Notes: generated by a model from the letters alone, not told the origin. A DNA stretch of 64,000 nucleotides from CAVRGQ01 sp963720785 (GCA_963720785.1 CAVRGQ010000009.1:496001-560000), one strand, 5' to 3'. Positions 33,774 through 44,020 are shown, counted from the first letter of the stretch. Numbers and translations: made by a program.

Positions 33774-35683
33774 TCGGGGAACGGCCAGGGCCACGCGACG
33801 GCCGCGACGAGGCGAACGAGCCCACGTCACTCGAGGAGATCCACCGCGAGCTGCGCGCCAACGCGGCGGCGATGCGCCAGGGGCGCTTCGGCGTCGGCAT
33901 GCCCGTCGAGCGCACCGAGAACTTCCGCAATTCCGCCCGGCGGCTCTTCGACCGGCTCCGGCCCGAGCGCGGCCGCATCTTCGCGGTGCTGGTCCTCGCG
34001 GTCACGAGCGTCACCTGCGCGGTGCTCGGGCCGCGCCTGCTGGGCAACGCGACCAACGTCGTCGTCGACGGTGTGGTCGGCGGCAAGGGCATCGACTTCA
34101 CGACCCTGCACGAGTGGTTGCTGCTCGCGCTCGGCGTGTACGTCACGTCGAATGTGTTGCAGTACGCGCAGAGCTACATCCTCGCCGGGGTGGTGCAGCG
34201 TTCGATGCAGAAGCTGCGCAACGACGTCGAGGAGAAGCTCAACCGCCTGCCCCTCTGGTACATCGACCGCCAGCCCCGCGGCGATCTGCTCAGCCGGGTC
34301 ACGAACGACATCGACAACGTCGCGCAGAGCCTGCAGCAGACGTTGAGCATGATGCTCACGTCGACGCTGACGATCATCGGCGTGATCGTCATGATGTACA
34401 CGATCTCGCCGCTGCTGGCGACGATCACGATCGTGCTGGTGCCGTGCTCACTGGTGATCATGAAGTTCATCACCGTGCGGTCGAAGAAGCGGTTCATCTC
34501 GCAGTGGCTGCACACCGGCATCCTGAACGGGCACGTCGAGGAGACCTTCACCGGTCTCGCGCTGGTGCAGGTGTTCGGGCGCCAGGACGACGTCCAGGAC
34601 GTGTTCGACACCGAGAACGAGAAGCTCTATGAGTCGAGCTTCTGGGCCCAGTTCATCTCGGGCACGGTGCAGCCGGTGATGATGTTCGTCGGCAACCTGA
34701 ATTTCGTGGTGATCGCGGTGGTCGGCGGCCTGCGTGTGGTCTCGGGTCAGCTGAGCATCGGTGACGTGCAGGCGTTCATCCAGTACTCGCGCCAGTTCAC
34801 GCAGCCGCTCACCCAGCTCGCGTCGATGGTGAACCTGTTGCAGTCGGGCATCGCGTCCGCCGAGCGGGTCTTCGAGTTTCTCGACGAGGACGAGGAGACC
34901 CCCGACCCGCCCGAGCCCGTGCTCCCTGCCGCGCCGCGTGGCCGCATCGAATTCAGCAACGTCGCCTTCTCCTATGACCCGGCGAAGCCGCTGATCACGA
35001 ACCTGAACCTGCTCGCCGAGCCCGGTGCGACGATCGCGATCGTCGGGCCCACCGGCGCGGGCAAGACCACGCTCGTCAACCTGATCATGCGCTTCTACAA
35101 CATCGACGCGGGCACGATCACCCTCGACGGCATCGACACGTCGCAGATGCGCCGCGACGAGCTGCGCCGCAACATCGGGATGGTCCTCCAGGACACCTGG
35201 CTGTTCGAGGGGACGATCCGCGAGAACATCGCCTTCGGGAATCCGGAGGCCACCGAGGAGCAGATCGTCGAGGCGGCGAGGGCCACCCACGTCGACTGGT
35301 TCGTGCGCTCGCTGCCCGACGGCTACGACACCCGCATCGACGACGAGGGTGGCAACGTGTCGGCCGGCGAGAAGCAGCTGCTCACCATCGCCCGCGCCTT
35401 CCTCGCCGATCCGAGCATCCTCATCCTCGACGAGGCCACCAGCTCGGTCGACACCCGCACCGAGGTGCTCATCCAGAAGGCGATGGCCGCGCTGCGCACC
35501 AACCGCACGAGCTTCGTGATCGCGCACCGCCTCTCGACGATCCGCGACGCCGACACCATCTTGGTGATGGAGCACGGCGACATCGTCGAGCAGGGCAACC
35601 ACGAGGAGCTGCTGGCCCGCAACGGCACGTACGCGACGCTGTACAACGCGCAGTTCGCGGGTGCAGCTGCGGAAATCGAATGA
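33744..35683 (+). CDS. ABC exporter half-transporter with intact ATPase site (apparent frameshift near 33810)
   Basis: The GTG at 33744 overlaps the previous stop (GTGA) and begins VTGNGVTGNGSGNGQGHATAA; a missing base near 33805-33815 moves the frame to DEANEPTSLEEIHRELR and the rest. The product of about 646 residues has six membrane helices and an ATPase with GPTGAGKT, VSAGEKQLL (signature variant), Walker B LILDEATSSVD with the catalytic glutamate, and switch IAHRLST. It is thus the catalytically competent partner of the preceding subunit. Together they should export a drug, lipid or peptide under TetR control. Confidence 0.92.
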
Positions 35684-35710
35684 GACGAGACCGACCCGAG
35701 AGGGCGTAGT

Positions 35711-35725
35711 CGGGCCTGAGGCCCG
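35711..35725 (+). terminator. Small hairpin after the exporter operon
   Basis: CGGGCC-tga-GGCCCG lies 27 bp past the exporter stop and just before the GGAGGGGG ribosome site of the SDR gene. Terminator or leader hairpin. Confidence 0.4.
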
Positions 35726-35736
35726 GAGGGGGAAAC

Positions 35737-36655
35737 GTGCAGGACTTCGCAGGCAAGGTCGCGGTCGTCACCGGCGCGGGCCAGGGCATCGGGCGTGCGC
35801 TCGTCGAGCGCTTCACCGACGCGGGAATGAAGGTGGTGGTCGCCGACGTCGTGCCCGGCCTCGTCGAGAGCACCGTCGCCGAGTTGCAGGCCGAGGGACG
35901 CGACGTCATCGGCGTCCCCACCGACGTCACGTCGCTGGAGTCGGTGGAGGCGCTGCGCGACGCGGCGCTCGAGCACTACGGCGCGGTGCACCTCGTGTGC
36001 AACAACGCCGGCATCGGTTCCGGCTCCGAGGGGCAGATCTGGGAGCACCACGTCAACGACTGGCGCTGGTCGCTCGACGTGAACGTGATGGGCGTGGTGA
36101 ACGGCATCAACGCGTTCGTGCCCACGCTCGTGGCGCAGAACGAGGGCCACGTGGTGAACACCACTTCGGGCAACGGCGGGTTCACGCCGCTGATCAACAG
36201 CGCGGTGTACGCCACCACCAAGGCCGCGGTGGTCACGATCACCGAGTGCCTCTGGGGCCAACTGCGCGAGGTCGGGTCCGACGTCGAGCGCGTCGCTCCT
36301 CTACCCGTCCACCCGCACGCCGGGCATGCTCGACACCGGCATCTGGCGTCCCGGCGCGAACCGGCCCGACCGCTACGACCGCCCCGGCGCACCGCCGCAG
36401 GAAGGGCGCGACGCGAAGGGCGAGTACCTCACCCGCATGGATGCCGCCGGCCTCGAAGTGGTGTTCGCACCGCTGTCCGAGGTGGCCGACCTGTGCTTCG
36501 ACGGCGTCCGCGACGACGTGTTCTGGATCACCGTGCCGAGCGACGACCAGCAGCAGAAGATCCGCGCCCGGGCCGACTCGCAGATCGCGCAGTCGTCGCC
36601 CGACTACCTCCTGGGCGGCCACATGATGGCGGCCAAGCCCGACGAGCGCAACTAG
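35737..36655 (+). CDS. Short-chain dehydrogenase/reductase (apparent frameshift near 36288)
   Basis: An SDR of about 305 residues. GTG 35737 follows GGAGGGGG. N-terminal FAGKVAVVTGAGQGIGRALVE, then CNNAGIGSGS, NTTSGNGGF and YATTK (catalytic Tyr/Lys) are in the first frame; after one extra base near 36288 the next frame reads SASLLYPSTRTPGMLDTGIWRPG and ends KPDERN. The long C-terminus resembles SDRs in actinomycete aromatic and terpenoid degradation clusters. Reaction: NAD-dependent oxidation of an unknown alcohol. Confidence 0.88.
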
Positions 36656-36703
36656 TCGAGGGCGTCAGTCGAGAGCGTCAGTCGAGGGCCCTCAATCGAG
36701 AGC
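36654..36703. repeat. 13-bp direct repeats at convergent gene ends
   Basis: agtcgagggcgtc, agtcgagagcgtc, then shorter agtcgagggc and aatcgagagc units lie between the SDR stop and the end of the convergent hydrolase gene, extending into its last codons. Confidence 0.8.
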
Positions 36704-37640
36704 AGTGCGCACCGCGGCCACGAAGCGCGCGGGCGCCTCGACCATCGGGTAGTGGCCCACGCCGTCGAGGGTGACGAAGGGCGCGTCCTCGTCGGTGGCG
36801 GCGCGCCGCGCGCGCACCAGCCGCGTGGCCATCTCGTACACGGCGATCGGATCGTCGGCGCCCCACACCACGCCGAGCGGCGACGGGTGCGTCTCGATCG
36901 CGCCGGTGAAGCGGTCCTCCGCGGCGCGGCGCTCCTCGATGTAGCGGATGAGCCGGGCGAGCACGCGGTTGCCGTCGTCGTGGAGGATCATCTCGACCTC
37001 CGCGGCCACGTGCGCGGCGAGCGGCATGCCGTCGACCGACGCGTCGAGGTCGGTGGCGGGGCTGAACGTGGCCGCGAGCGGACGCGACGAGGGCGTCGCG
37101 CCCCGGCGCGAGCGCAGGGTCGATCAACTCGTCGGGCAACGAGAGCAGCATCTGCTGCCCGACAGTGAGCTGCGCCATCTCGATGTAGATGCTGCCGTTG
37201 GTCACGACGCGCCGCGAGATCTCCACCGGCCAGCTGCCGTCGGCCTGGCGGGCGAGCAACTCGCCGCCGACGGTGTCGCCCATGTCGTGGGACAGCAGCG
37301 ACAACTCGGTGATGCCCAGCTCGGCGACGAACGCCGCGGCGATGTCGGCCTGGCGCGCGAGCGTGTAGGCGAGATCGGGCTTGGCCGAGAACCCGTAGCC
37401 GAGCATGTCGAACAGCAACACGCGGCGGTCGCGCGACAGCTCGTCGAGCACGGTCGCGAAGTCGAATGACGAGCTGGGGAAGCCGTGCAGCACCAGCAAC
37501 GGCGCCGCGGACTCCCCCGCACGCGCGGGGACGTCGAGGGTGAAGACGTCGTGGCCGGCAAGGGTGCGCACCTGGCCCCGACGCGACCACGCACCAGCCA
37601 GCTCGGCCGGTGCGTGGTCTGGATTCCCGGCACGGACCAT
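36692..37640 (-). CDS. Alpha/beta hydrolase, epoxide-hydrolase/dehalogenase-like (apparent frameshift near 37088)
   Basis: An alpha/beta hydrolase of about 316 residues. The oxyanion motif HGFPSSSFDF and the nucleophile elbow SHDMGD are present; the nucleophile is aspartate, as in epoxide hydrolases and haloalkane dehalogenases, not serine. The C-terminal half, in another frame after the break near 37088, supplies VVWGADDPIAVYEMA and the catalytic histidine in DGVGHYPMVEAP. ATG 37640 has TATCCT 6 nt upstream, a leaderless arrangement. Expected to open an epoxide or cleave a halide, but the substrate is unknown. Confidence 0.85.
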
Positions 37641-37646
37641 GCGGCC

Positions 37647-37652
37647 AGGATA
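37647..37652 (-). promoter_or_regulatory. Predicted -10 element of a leaderless gene
   Basis: TATCCT on the minus strand lies 6 nt before the ATG at 37640. Confidence 0.55.
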
Positions 37653-37665
37653 CGGAGCGGACCGT

Positions 37666-37688
37666 CCGCCCGCCTCCCAGGCGGGCGG
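37666..37688 (-). terminator. Hairpin terminator after the HtrA-like protease
   Basis: CCGCCCGCC-tccca-GGCGGGCGG, a perfect 9-bp stem, lies 16 bp past the protease stop and upstream of the hydrolase promoter. Confidence 0.7.
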
Positions 37689-37703
37689 CTCATCGACGTC
37701 GGC

Positions 37704-39278
37704 TCAGGCGGGAGGCCCGGAGCCGAGCTGCACGTCGGCGTGGTGGCTCTGGCCCGAGGAGTCGGTCCAGGTGATGGTGACGGTGTCCTTGGGCTGGTAC
37801 TCGGTGAGGGCGTGGGTGAGCTCCTGCGCCGAGGAGACCGTCACGTGGTCCACGCCGGTGATGACGTCGCCGGCCTGGATGCCGGCGTCCTCCGCCGCCG
37901 AGCCCGACTGCACGCTGTTCACTACCGCGCCGTCGGACGACTGGCCGAAGCCGCCCTGGGTGGTGGCCGCGGCGACCGCCACGCCGAGCAGCGCCCGGTT
38001 GGCGCCGACGTGGATGCCGTCGCCACCCTGGCCCGAGGCGATCTTCTTGGCAATCGCCACCGCGTTCTCGATCGGGATCGCATAGCCCTGGTTGCCCGCC
38101 GACTGGCCGAAGCCGAAGCCGTTGCTCGACGAGGCCGCCGCGTTCATACCGACGATCGCGCCGCCGCTGTTCACGAGCGGGCCACCCGAGTCGCCGGGCC
38201 GGATGTCGGCGTCGATCTCGACGAGGTTCTCGAGCGTCTCGGCGTTGGTGCCGTCCTCGTCGGCCGCGGTGATCTGCTGGTCGAGCGCGGTGACGTAGCC
38301 CGTGACGACGGTGGGGCTGCCGCCCTTGCCGCCCGCGTTGCCGAGCGCGACGACCGGGTCGCCGACCGACAGGCTGGACGCCTCACCGAGCGACGCGGCC
38401 TTCAGACCCGACGCGTCCTCCAACTGCACGAGGGCGACGTCCTTCTCGACGTCATACCCGAGCACCTTGCCGGTGTAGGTCGCGCCGCTCGCCGAGTTCT
38501 CCGCCTCGATCGACGTGGAGTTGGCGATCACGTGGTTGTTGGTGAGCACGAGACCGTTCGACGAGATGATGATGCCGGTGCCCGCGGCCTGGCCGCCGGA
38601 CGACAGCGTGGTGGTGAGGTTGACGATCGAGTCGTCGACCTTGTCGGCGATCGCGGTGGCGTCGACGGTGCCGTTCGCCCCGCCGGTCGAGCCGTTGGCG
38701 GTCGAACCCGACGACGCGCCGACTCCGTTGGGCACCGAGAACGACGTCGCCCCGCTCGAGGAGCCGCTGTCGCGCTGACCGAGGTCGTACCCGACGACGG
38801 CCGGCACCGCGAGGAGTCCGAGCACGGCGAGCACGGCGATGAGGCGCCGCCGGCCCTTGCTCATCTCGAGCTGCTGGCTCCGGCGCGTGGCAACCGGCGC
38901 CGCGGCGTACTGCGGGTACCCGTACGGGGCCTGGCCGTACTGCTGCTGCCCGTAGGGGTCCTGCCCGTACTGGGCCTGGCCGTACCCGGGCTGCCCGTAG
39001 CCCGGAGGCGGCGGGGGCGGCGGGGGCGGCGGGGGCGGCGGGGGCGGCGCCGACCCTTGAGGCGGAGCTTGCGGCGCCGACCCTTGAGGCGCCGACCCGG
39101 GCGGCTGCGGGGGCTGGAGCGGGGGCGGCAGCAGAGGCGGAGCCTGCGGAGCCATCGGCTGGGTGGCCTCGGGCCCGGGCGGGGTTGGGGGCGCGGAGGG
39201 CGCGGATGATGCGGGAGGCGTCGGCTGCGCGTGCGGAAGCGTCGCGTCGCCGGTGCCGGGATCCTCGACGTGGTCCAT
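37704..39278 (-). CDS. HtrA/DegP-like membrane-anchored serine protease with PDZ domain
   Basis: A 524-residue protein. Residues 1-130 are a cytoplasmic Pro/Gly/Gln/Tyr-rich tail including a run of 15 prolines and GYGQ-type repeats. One membrane helix (LIAVLAVLGLLAVPAVVGY) follows. The trypsin-like domain has the triad: His in LVLTNNHVIA, Asp in KDVALVQL, Ser in RPGDSGGPLV. A C-terminal PDZ domain (GIQAGDVITGVDHVTV) would recognise misfolded substrates. This is the standard actinomycete HtrA layout for envelope quality control. The proline run is encoded by GC repeats and may vary in length. Confidence 0.93.
   Translation of the reverse strand: MDHVEDPGTGDATLPHAQPTPPASSAPSAPPTPPGPEATQPMAPQAPPLLPPPLQPPQPPGSAPQGSAPQAPPQGSAPPPPPPPPPPPPPPPGYGQPGYGQAQYGQDPYGQQQYGQAPYGYPQYAAAPVATRRSQQLEMSKGRRRLIAVLAVLGLLAVPAVVGYDLGQRDSGSSSGATSFSVPNGVGASSGSTANGSTGGANGTVDATAIADKVDDSIVNLTTTLSSGGQAAGTGIIISSNGLVLTNNHVIANSTSIEAENSASGATYTGKVLGYDVEKDVALVQLEDASGLKAASLGEASSLSVGDPVVALGNAGGKGGSPTVVTGYVTALDQQITAADEDGTNAETLENLVEIDADIRPGDSGGPLVNSGGAIVGMNAAASSSNGFGFGQSAGNQGYAIPIENAVAIAKKIASGQGGDGIHVGANRALLGVAVAAATTQGGFGQSSDGAVVNSVQSGSAAEDAGIQAGDVITGVDHVTVSSAQELTHALTEYQPKDTVTITWTDSSGQSHHADVQLGSGPPA
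39006..39101 (-). repeat. GC-rich simple repeats in the HtrA-like gene
   Basis: About five copies of a cggcggggg-type 9-bp unit code for polyproline, followed by a duplicated ggcgccgacccttgaggc block encoding PQGSAPQ-like repeats. Confidence 0.85.
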
Positions 39279-39495
39279 GGGTGTGGGCTCCTTGCCGTTC
39301 GGGGGACGGCGGCACCGTGACGATGCCCGTTGGCGCCTGAGAGGACCCTGGGGAGGGGTCCGGCACCTGCGCCGGCGGTGCGATCCTTCCGTGCTACCAC
39401 GACGAGAACGTCGGTGAACACCGATTCCGTGCCCGACCGGGCCGGTGCGCTTCTCAGGTCCGGCTCAGGTCAGGCCGGCTCACCCCACGACGGCT

Positions 39496-40227
39496 TCATC
39501 CCACGACGGCCTCGGCACCGGCGGTGAGGGCCGCCACCACCAGCAGCACCAGCACCAGGTTGCGGAAGCGCTCGGGGTCGGTGCGGTGGTGGAGCCAGTC
39601 CCCCACCAGCCAGCCCACGGGCAGGGCCAGGAGCCCGGGCACGAGGGCCCACCAGCCGTCGGCACTCATCGCGCCCGCCCCGACCAGCAACACCGCCGCC
39701 ACCACGCCGGTGACGAAGAACACCGCTGACGCGGTGGCGCGGAACGCGGCGGGTGCGAACCCCCGCCCGTGGTACACCGCGACGAGCGGCGGACCGTTGA
39801 CGCCGATGCTCGTGGCCAGCACCCCGGACACGAACCCGCTCCCGTAGTCGACCCGCGGCCCGTGCGGGTGCAGTTCGACGCCGCGCACGAGGGCGACGAC
39901 CGTGGCCAGCACCGCCACCGAGATCACGGCGAGGAGCACTTGTGGCGACACCGCGAGGAGCACGACGACGCCGAACGGCATCCCGATCAAGGCTGCGAGC
40001 ATCTGGCGTCGCGCCGTCGGTCGTACGACGTCCCGGTGATGACGCCACACGATGCCGGCATTCAGGGGGACCGTGAGCAGAGCGACGAGCACGACGGTGT
40101 CGCGGGCACCGAGCGCCACCGCGAGCAGGGGCACCGCGGCCAGCGCGAAGCCGAAGCCGACCATGCCCTGGACCGCCCCCGCGAGCGCGACGACCACGAA
40201 CACCGCGAGCAACACTCCGGTGTCCAT
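39496..40227 (-). CDS. TauE/SafE-family membrane permease
   Basis: A 243-residue integral membrane protein of about 7-8 helices. The first half has GAVQGMVGFGFALAAVPLLAVALG and the second half GSGFVSGVLATSIGVNGPPLVAVYHGRG, the twofold-repeated signature of the TauE/SafE (DUF81) family of sulfonate, sulfite or organic-anion exporters. The start is ATG 40227; the lipase-like gene ends 13 bp upstream on the same strand, so the two may be co-transcribed. Substrate unknown. Confidence 0.88.
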   Translation of the reverse strand: MDTGVLLAVFVVVALAGAVQGMVGFGFALAAVPLLAVALGARDTVVLVALLTVPLNAGIVWRHHRDVVRPTARRQMLAALIGMPFGVVVLLAVSPQVLLAVISVAVLATVVALVRGVELHPHGPRVDYGSGFVSGVLATSIGVNGPPLVAVYHGRGFAPAAFRATASAVFFVTGVVAAVLLVGAGAMSADGWWALVPGLLALPVGWLVGDWLHHRTDPERFRNLVLVLLVVAALTAGAEAVVG

Positions 40228-40239
40228 GCGGCGATCCGA

Positions 40240-41367
40240 TCAGCCGCAGGTGTTCGGCGTCGCGGTGGCGGTGCCTCCGCCGGCGCGCGCCGCGAGCCAA
40301 CCGAGCACGTCGGACTTCGCGGCGGCGATCACGGTGCCGTGGTCGGCGCCGTCGTAGGTGAGGTAGTCGACCTGGTCGCCGGCGGCGCAGGCCTTGGCGA
40401 CGTACGCGTCGGTGAGCACCTTCGGGATGGTCGCGTCCGCGGTGCCCTGCACCACGAGGATCGGCGCCGTGGTGCGCTGGTTCCCCGCCGAGTTCTCGTG
40501 CAGGATCGCTGCGAGCTGTGGATCGGCCAACGGGTCACTCGCGAACAGCGCGGCCTGGTCACCCGAGAACGCCTTCAGTACGTCGCCGCTGCACTCGGTG
40601 AGCGCGACCTTCGCCTGCTCGCGCGCGGCGGGCGTCAGGATCTTCTGGATGTCGGCGTCAGGGTACGCGGCGTCGAAGCCGAGCACCGCGAGCGCGACGT
40701 AGCCGGCCGACCCCCGCACGGTGCTCGCGAGCGGGAGGATGTGCTCGACGTCGGCGGCCGGCGCGGCCGCGGCGACCCCGAGCACGTCGAGCTTCGGCGC
40801 GTATTCGGGTGCGAGCTCACCGGCGAACAGCGCGGCCTGGCCCCCCTGCGAGTGACCGGCGACCAGCACGCGATCCGACGCGTGCGCGGCCGGGATCGCA
40901 GTCGAGGCTCGCGCGGCATCGAGCACGCTGCGCCCCTCGCTCTGCCCCACGAGGTACGGGTGCACGCCCGGCGTGCCGAGTCCCTCGTAGTCGGTCGCGG
41001 TCACGACGTAGCCGGCGTGCAGCAGGTCCTGTACGTACGGGAGCGCGGACGCCGCGCCGGCCGCACGCGAGGGGGCACAGCGGTCGGCGATGCCCGTGGT
41101 CCCGTGGGCCCACGTGACGACGGTGCGCCCGCCCTTCGGGGCCGCGCCAACCGGCGCGACGACGACGCCCGACACGGTGACGGGGCGTCCGTCTACTGCC
41201 TCCGACCGGTAGGTGACCCGCCAGGCCTTCGCGCCGGCGGGCGCGGCAATCGGCGTCTTGGAGATCAGGCTGCCCGGGCGGCTCCCCTGCCGGGTGACGG
41301 CGACGGCCGGGATCGAGCCCGCAACGAGCGCGACGGACACCACGGTGAAGATGAGGAGACGGCGCAT
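40240..41367 (-). CDS. Secreted lipase/esterase (LIP family, alpha/beta hydrolase)
   Basis: A 375-residue exported hydrolase. The signal peptide is MRRLLIFTVVSVALVAGSIPAVAV. The fold carries TVVTWAHGTTG (oxyanion region), ATDYEGLGTPG, the nucleophile elbow VAGHSQGGQAALFA and the late YDGADHGTV histidine, matching the secretory lipase (PF03583) family. Cysteines in the C-terminal half probably form disulfides. GGGGGATCCG before the ATG is a weak ribosome site. It would release fatty acids or esters outside the cell for uptake. Confidence 0.9.
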   Translation of the reverse strand: MRRLLIFTVVSVALVAGSIPAVAVTRQGSRPGSLISKTPIAAPAGAKAWRVTYRSEAVDGRPVTVSGVVVAPVGAAPKGGRTVVTWAHGTTGIADRCAPSRAAGAASALPYVQDLLHAGYVVTATDYEGLGTPGVHPYLVGQSEGRSVLDAARASTAIPAAHASDRVLVAGHSQGGQAALFAGELAPEYAPKLDVLGVAAAAPAADVEHILPLASTVRGSAGYVALAVLGFDAAYPDADIQKILTPAAREQAKVALTECSGDVLKAFSGDQAALFASDPLADPQLAAILHENSAGNQRTTAPILVVQGTADATIPKVLTDAYVAKACAAGDQVDYLTYDGADHGTVIAAAKSDVLGWLAARAGGGTATATPNTCG

Positions 41368-41594
41368 CGGATCCCCCGGTCGACGGCGAACTGCATCGTA
41401 CGGCCCGGTCTTCCGGTCGAGCGGGCGGGCAAGCGGGCGGGCCGAGGGCCGGAAGCCCGGCTGGGCCGTGGCCGCGCGTTCACCACGGAGCGTGGCGAGC
41501 CCAGCGCGTAGCGTCAGACTCGATGTACCCTTTCTGAGGTACGCGTCATCAAGGCCGATGTCCCGGGGGTCGAAGGGACGGGGGGAGGTGGCAG
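41368..41594. other. Divergent intergenic region between lipase and HD-GYP genes
   Basis: 227 bp with no gene. It holds the promoters of both neighbours. GTACC ... GGTAC (41525-41542) is a short inverted repeat, and GGGGGGAGGT at about 41580 is the ribosome site of the HD-GYP gene. No riboswitch-like consensus recognised. Confidence 0.5.
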
Positions 41595-43862
41595 ATGACG
41601 CCCGAGGTGCTCAGCGAGCAGGAGCTCTGGCAGTTGCTCGACACGGCGCTCGACGTCGTCGTCCTGTGTGACGACGAAGGCGTCTTCTCCTGGGTGTCGC
41701 CGTCCGCCGACAGCGCCCTCGGCCGCCCCCACCACGAGTTGATCGGGCGCAGCGCGGCAGAGTTGGTGCATCCCGACGACGTCGGCCGCGTGCTCGGGGC
41801 CATCCACGAGGCGTTCACGTCGCCCGGCACGGTCGTCGCGGTCGAGGCGTTCCGCTTCCGCGGCGGCGACGGCGTCGACCGCTGGCTGTCGGGCCGGTGG
41901 CGCGCCGTCACGAACAACCACCCCGGCGAACGAGGCGTCGTCGCCGTGCTGCGCGACGTCGCCGATCTGGTGCACGCCCGTCGGGTCGCCGAGGCCGACC
42001 GGTCCGAGCTCCGTGCGACGCTCGACTCGCTGCTCGACCCGCACGTCGTGCTCGACCCCATCCGCGACGACGGGGGTCGGGTGGTCGACGTCTTCGTGCG
42101 CGAGGCCAACCCCGCGGTGACCGCGGGCTCGGACCTGTCCGCCGAGTCCCTGATCGGCGCCCGGGTCTCCCTCATGTTCCCGCCGCACGCCGCCGAGATC
42201 ACCATCGGTCTCTGCGCGCGGATCCTCGCGACCGGCACCCCGCTCGTGCTCGACGACTACGAATACGCGCCCGGGCCCGAGGCCGACGATGACGAACGCC
42301 GTCGCTACGACGTGCGCGCGACGCGGTTCGGCGACGCGGTGAGCGTCACGTGGCGCGACGTGACCGAGCGTTCGCTCTCACGCCGCCACCTCGCCGAGTC
42401 CGAGGCCCGGTACCGCCGCCTCGCCGAGAACGCATCCGACATCGTGTTCGAGACCACGCCGGAGGGCGTGATCACCTGGGTGTCGCCGTCGGTGGAGCGC
42501 GTGCTCGGCTGGCCGGTCGCCGATCTCGACGGCACATCGGTGTTCGAGTTCGTCGACCCGTCCGACCAGCGGCAGGTGGAGACCTGGCGCGACGAGGCGA
42601 ACGCCGACGGCGAGGTGGAGTTCGGCGAGGTGCGGGTGCGCGCCCACGACGGAGAGCTGCACTGGATGTCGTTCCGGGCCCAGCCGCTGCTCGACCCGGG
42701 CGGCGAGGTCTACCGATCCGTGGTGACGCTGCGCCTGGTCGATGCCGAGGTCGTGGAGCGGCGCGCCGCGGCCACGCTCGCCACCGTGAGCACGATCCTC
42801 GTGCGCGCCGACGACGAACACGAGCTGTTGCGCGAGGTGTGTGAAGCGGCGGTCGGCGACGGCGGCTACCTGTTCGCCTGGTACGGCCGCCCGCTCGACG
42901 ACGCCGAGCGCACGGTGCACGTCGACGCGCACGCGGACGCCCATGCCGGGTACCTCGAAGGAATCCGGGTGTCGTGGGGTGACGGACCGCTCGGTCAGGG
43001 TCCGGCCGGTCGGTCGATCCGCACCGGCGCCGTCGCCATCGTCGAAGACTTCGAGACCAATCCCGAGTACGCACCGTGGCGGGCCGCTGCGCACCGGCAC
43101 GGTTTCCGCTCGTCGATCGCCGTCCCGGTGCACATCGACGGCCGGGTCGACGGCTGCTTCATGGTCTACGCGGCCGAGCGCCACGCCTTCGGCACCCGCG
43201 AGGTCGCGCTGCTCGACAACCTCGCCGCCGAGCTCGGCTACGGCCTCGAGCGCCTGCGCGACCGCAACCGGCTCGACGGCGCCCTGCGCAACGCCGTCGA
43301 CCTGCTCGCCGCCACCGTCGAGTCCCGGGACCCGTACACCGCCGGCCACCAGGGGCAGGTCGCCCTGCTCGCGGTCGAGATCGGCAGAGAGCTCGGGTTC
43401 AACCGCCGCCGGCTCGACGGGCTGAGCTACGCCGCCAACGTCCACGACCTCGGCAAGGTCGCGGTGCCGATCGCCGTCCTCGACAAGCACGGCCGCCTCA
43501 CCGACGAGGAGTTCGCGATGGTGCGGCGGCACCCGACCGTGGGCGCGGAGATCGCCCGGCGGTTCGACTGGCCGTGGCCGATCGTCGAGGTGATCGAGCA
43601 ACACCACGAGCGGTGGGACGGCACCGGCTACCCACGCGGGCTCGCCGGCGAGGCGATCGTGCTCGACGCCCGCGTCGTCGCGGTAGCCGACGCGTTCGAG
43701 GCGATCGCGGCGGCCCGCCCCTACCGCGAGGCGCTCGGCTACGAGGAGGCCCGGCGGATCATCGAGGAGGAGTGCGGCTCGCACTTCGACCCGCTGGTCG
43801 TGGAGGCGTTCCTCCGGGTGCTCGACGCCGGCTTCACCTTCCCGCGCCTGCACCACACCTGA
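41595..43862 (+). CDS. PAS-PAS-PAS-GAF-HD-GYP cyclic-di-GMP phosphodiesterase
   Basis: A 755-residue signalling protein with no membrane helix. PAS domains lie at about residues 10-130, 135-265 and 270-395 (for example VLCDDEGVFSWVSPSADSALGR, and ENASDIVFETTPEGVITWVSPSVERVLGW). A GAF-like domain is at about 400-550. The HD-GYP domain is at about 560-750, with VESRDPYTAGHQGQVALL, NVHDLGKVAVP and HHERWDGTGYPRGL, all metal and GYP motifs intact. It should hydrolyse cyclic-di-GMP in response to a ligand sensed by the N-terminal domains. Start ATG 41595 has a strong ribosome site. Confidence 0.92.
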   Translation: MTPEVLSEQELWQLLDTALDVVVLCDDEGVFSWVSPSADSALGRPHHELIGRSAAELVHPDDVGRVLGAIHEAFTSPGTVVAVEAFRFRGGDGVDRWLSGRWRAVTNNHPGERGVVAVLRDVADLVHARRVAEADRSELRATLDSLLDPHVVLDPIRDDGGRVVDVFVREANPAVTAGSDLSAESLIGARVSLMFPPHAAEITIGLCARILATGTPLVLDDYEYAPGPEADDDERRRYDVRATRFGDAVSVTWRDVTERSLSRRHLAESEARYRRLAENASDIVFETTPEGVITWVSPSVERVLGWPVADLDGTSVFEFVDPSDQRQVETWRDEANADGEVEFGEVRVRAHDGELHWMSFRAQPLLDPGGEVYRSVVTLRLVDAEVVERRAAATLATVSTILVRADDEHELLREVCEAAVGDGGYLFAWYGRPLDDAERTVHVDAHADAHAGYLEGIRVSWGDGPLGQGPAGRSIRTGAVAIVEDFETNPEYAPWRAAAHRHGFRSSIAVPVHIDGRVDGCFMVYAAERHAFGTREVALLDNLAAELGYGLERLRDRNRLDGALRNAVDLLAATVESRDPYTAGHQGQVALLAVEIGRELGFNRRRLDGLSYAANVHDLGKVAVPIAVLDKHGRLTDEEFAMVRRHPTVGAEIARRFDWPWPIVEVIEQHHERWDGTGYPRGLAGEAIVLDARVVAVADAFEAIAAARPYREALGYEEARRIIEEECGSHFDPLVVEAFLRVLDAGFTFPRLHHT

Positions 43863-43967
43863 GCGCAGGGCCCGACGCGCCCTCCCGGGATGCGGTTCCC
43901 ACGCCGAGACGTCGGGCATGATCGAGGACGCGCGACTGCGGTTTCCACCGGCGCCGTTCCGCTATCT

Positions 43968-43980
43968 TGAACCCAGTTCA
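43968..43980. promoter_or_regulatory. TetR-type operator palindrome
   Basis: TGAAC-cca-GTTCA lies directly after a TATCTT -10-like element (43963-43968), 40 bp before the TetR start, suitable for autorepression. Confidence 0.55.
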
Positions 43981-44020
43981 GCTCGGCGTCGTGCGGGCGC
44001 CGGGCGGAAAGGTGCGGGTG

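Noticed and set aside
31819..34146. A 775-codon minus-strand frame opposite the ABC exporter
   Set aside because: His/Asp/Glu-rich shadow translation of the exporter genes.
41500..41594. A cyclic-di-GMP riboswitch before the HD-GYP gene
   Set aside because: Only a short GTACC/GGTAC inverted repeat is present; none of the conserved riboswitch core sequence is seen.
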